Source of the DNA: Balneolia bacterium
Lineage (GTDB): Bacteria > Bacteroidota > Rhodothermia > Balneolales > Cyclonatronaceae
DNA: 6,194 nt
Direction: 5' to 3'
Assembly: GCA_003566395.1 (NCBI GenBank)
Contig: PXDL01000173.1
Coordinates: forward strand, 1-6,194
Shown piece by piece: positions 5,536 to 6,194 of this stretch. Each line of letters begins with the position of its first letter. Position 1 is the first letter of the stretch. Position numbers and translations under genes: made by a program. The notes under the pieces were generated by a model. The model saw nothing but the letters and a program-made list of their open reading frames with translations, was not told the origin of the DNA and did no database searches.

Positions 5536-6194
5536 ATGAGTGAACAAGTAAAACAGATGTTCGGCTCCATTGCCGGGCGCTACGATTTTGTGAACACGGT
5601 CCTTTCATTCGGTATTCATCACCGGTGGAGGAAAAAAGCCGTAAAGCTAAGCCGGGCGCGGAAAGGCCACGATGTTCTCGACTGCGCAACCGGGACCGGC
5701 GATTTCGCCATTGCCTTTAAGAAAGTGGTCGGTCCGGAGGGTCGGGTAACGGGAACCGATTTTTCAGAACCCATGATTGCTCCGGCTCCGGCCAAGGCCC
5801 GGAAAAAAAATCTTGATGTTCATTTTGAAGTAGCCGATGCGATGAACCTGCCCTACGAAGACGACCGATTCGATATTTCCAGTATAGCGTTCGGTATCCG
5901 GAATGTGGACGACCCGCTTGTCTGCCTTCGTGAACTCGGGCGCGTGGTAAAGCCGGGAGGAAAAGTGGTGGTTCTTGAATTCGGCCAGCCCTACGGGCTG
6001 ATGAAACTCCCGTTTAAATGGTATTCGAAGTACATCATGCCTACGGTGGGCGGACTGCTCTCCGGCAACAGGGATGCCTACGAGTATTTGCCGGAAACCA
6101 GTGCAAAATTTCCGGCGGCTGAAAAGTTTACAGAGCTTATGGAGGCTTCCGGCCGTTTCAGTGCCTGTGAGTACCATTCTCTGCAAAGTGGAGT
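5536..6194 (+). CDS. ubiE: Demethylmenaquinone methyltransferase UbiE/MenG, 3'-truncated by the window edge
   Basis: Translation from ATG 5536 stays open to the window end, giving 219 full codons and a partial one. The N-terminus (VKQMFGSIAGRYDFVNTVLS) matches the family's F-x-x-I-A-x-x-YD-x-x-N block. SAM-binding motif I is DVLDCATGTGDFA (46-58), an acidic strand end follows at TDFS (74-77), motif II contains DRFDISSIAFGIRNV (110-124), and the post-motif RVVKPGGKVVVLEF (136-149) is present. LPETSAKFPAAEKF (185-198) and the SLQSGV near the edge fit the C-terminus, so perhaps 15-25 residues are missing. The enzyme uses SAM in the cytoplasm to methylate demethylmenaquinone in the last step of menaquinone synthesis; a ubiquinone role is unlikely if the host is Bacteroidota-like. 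No sign of damage. Start precedes a T-rich tract with no Shine-Dalgarno. Confidence 0.95.
   Translation, partial: MSEQVKQMFGSIAGRYDFVNTVLSFGIHHRWRKKAVKLSRARKGHDVLDCATGTGDFAIAFKKVVGPEGRVTGTDFSEPMIAPAPAKARKKNLDVHFEVADAMNLPYEDDRFDISSIAFGIRNVDDPLVCLRELGRVVKPGGKVVVLEFGQPYGLMKLPFKWYSKYIMPTVGGLLSGNRDAYEYLPETSAKFPAAEKFTELMEASGRFSACEYHSLQSG

Noticed and set aside
5510..5536. Eight-codon frame (MNSDYLFF) whose TAA overlaps the ubiE ATG as TAATG
   Set aside because: The overlap looks like a coupling uORF, but the frame is tiny, lies in an AT-rich tract and has no ribosome-binding site; chance is the simpler explanation.
5764..6186. Antisense open frame of 140 codons under ubiE
   Set aside because: The + strand reading carries all UbiE motifs without a break, so this is a shadow.
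1..6194. A novel defence, mobile or CRISPR-like system
   Set aside because: No direct-repeat array, transposase, integrase, nuclease, toxin-antitoxin pair or reverse transcriptase is visible on either strand.

Overview
The window carries seven genes, all on the + strand and all ordinary chromosomal housekeeping or accessory genes; I see no mobile element, tRNA, rRNA, CRISPR array or phage signature. Base composition is close to half GC. None of the six genes whose start is visible has a usable Shine-Dalgarno sequence at normal spacing; the starts are preceded by A- or T-rich tracts. One intergenic region holds an exact match to the TAnnTTTG -7 promoter box of Bacteroidota. Together with a UbiE/MenG-type quinone methyltransferase and an SPII lipoprotein, this points to the Bacteroidota/Balneolota/Rhodothermota assemblage. 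That placement is inference, and no species can be named.

Layout. The window opens with the last 39 codons of a gene whose end resembles the C-terminus of PTS enzyme I (PtsI). After a 116-bp gap comes a cytoplasmic GH13 alpha-amylase/neopullulanase-type glycosidase, whose stop overlaps (TGATG) the start of a HI0933/BaiN-type flavoprotein, so those two are probably co-translated. A 107-bp gap with a composite hairpin and a promoter-like box separates them from a ComF-type phosphoribosyltransferase gene. After 45 bp comes a two-gene unit of unknown function, joined by a 4-bp ATGA overlap: a membrane protein with three hydrophobic stretches and a basic tail, then a lipoprotein. A 150-bp gap with small inverted repeats precedes ubiE/menG, which runs off the right edge probably only about 15-25 residues short of its end.

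Functional reading. PtsI and the GH13 enzyme could form a carbohydrate-handling neighbourhood (sugar phosphotransfer or its regulation, and intracellular maltodextrin breakdown). The flavoprotein is coupled in translation to the glycosidase but has no obvious metabolic link. ComF relates to DNA uptake, and UbiE/MenG makes the last methylation of menaquinone. The least explained part is the membrane protein plus lipoprotein pair between comF and ubiE.
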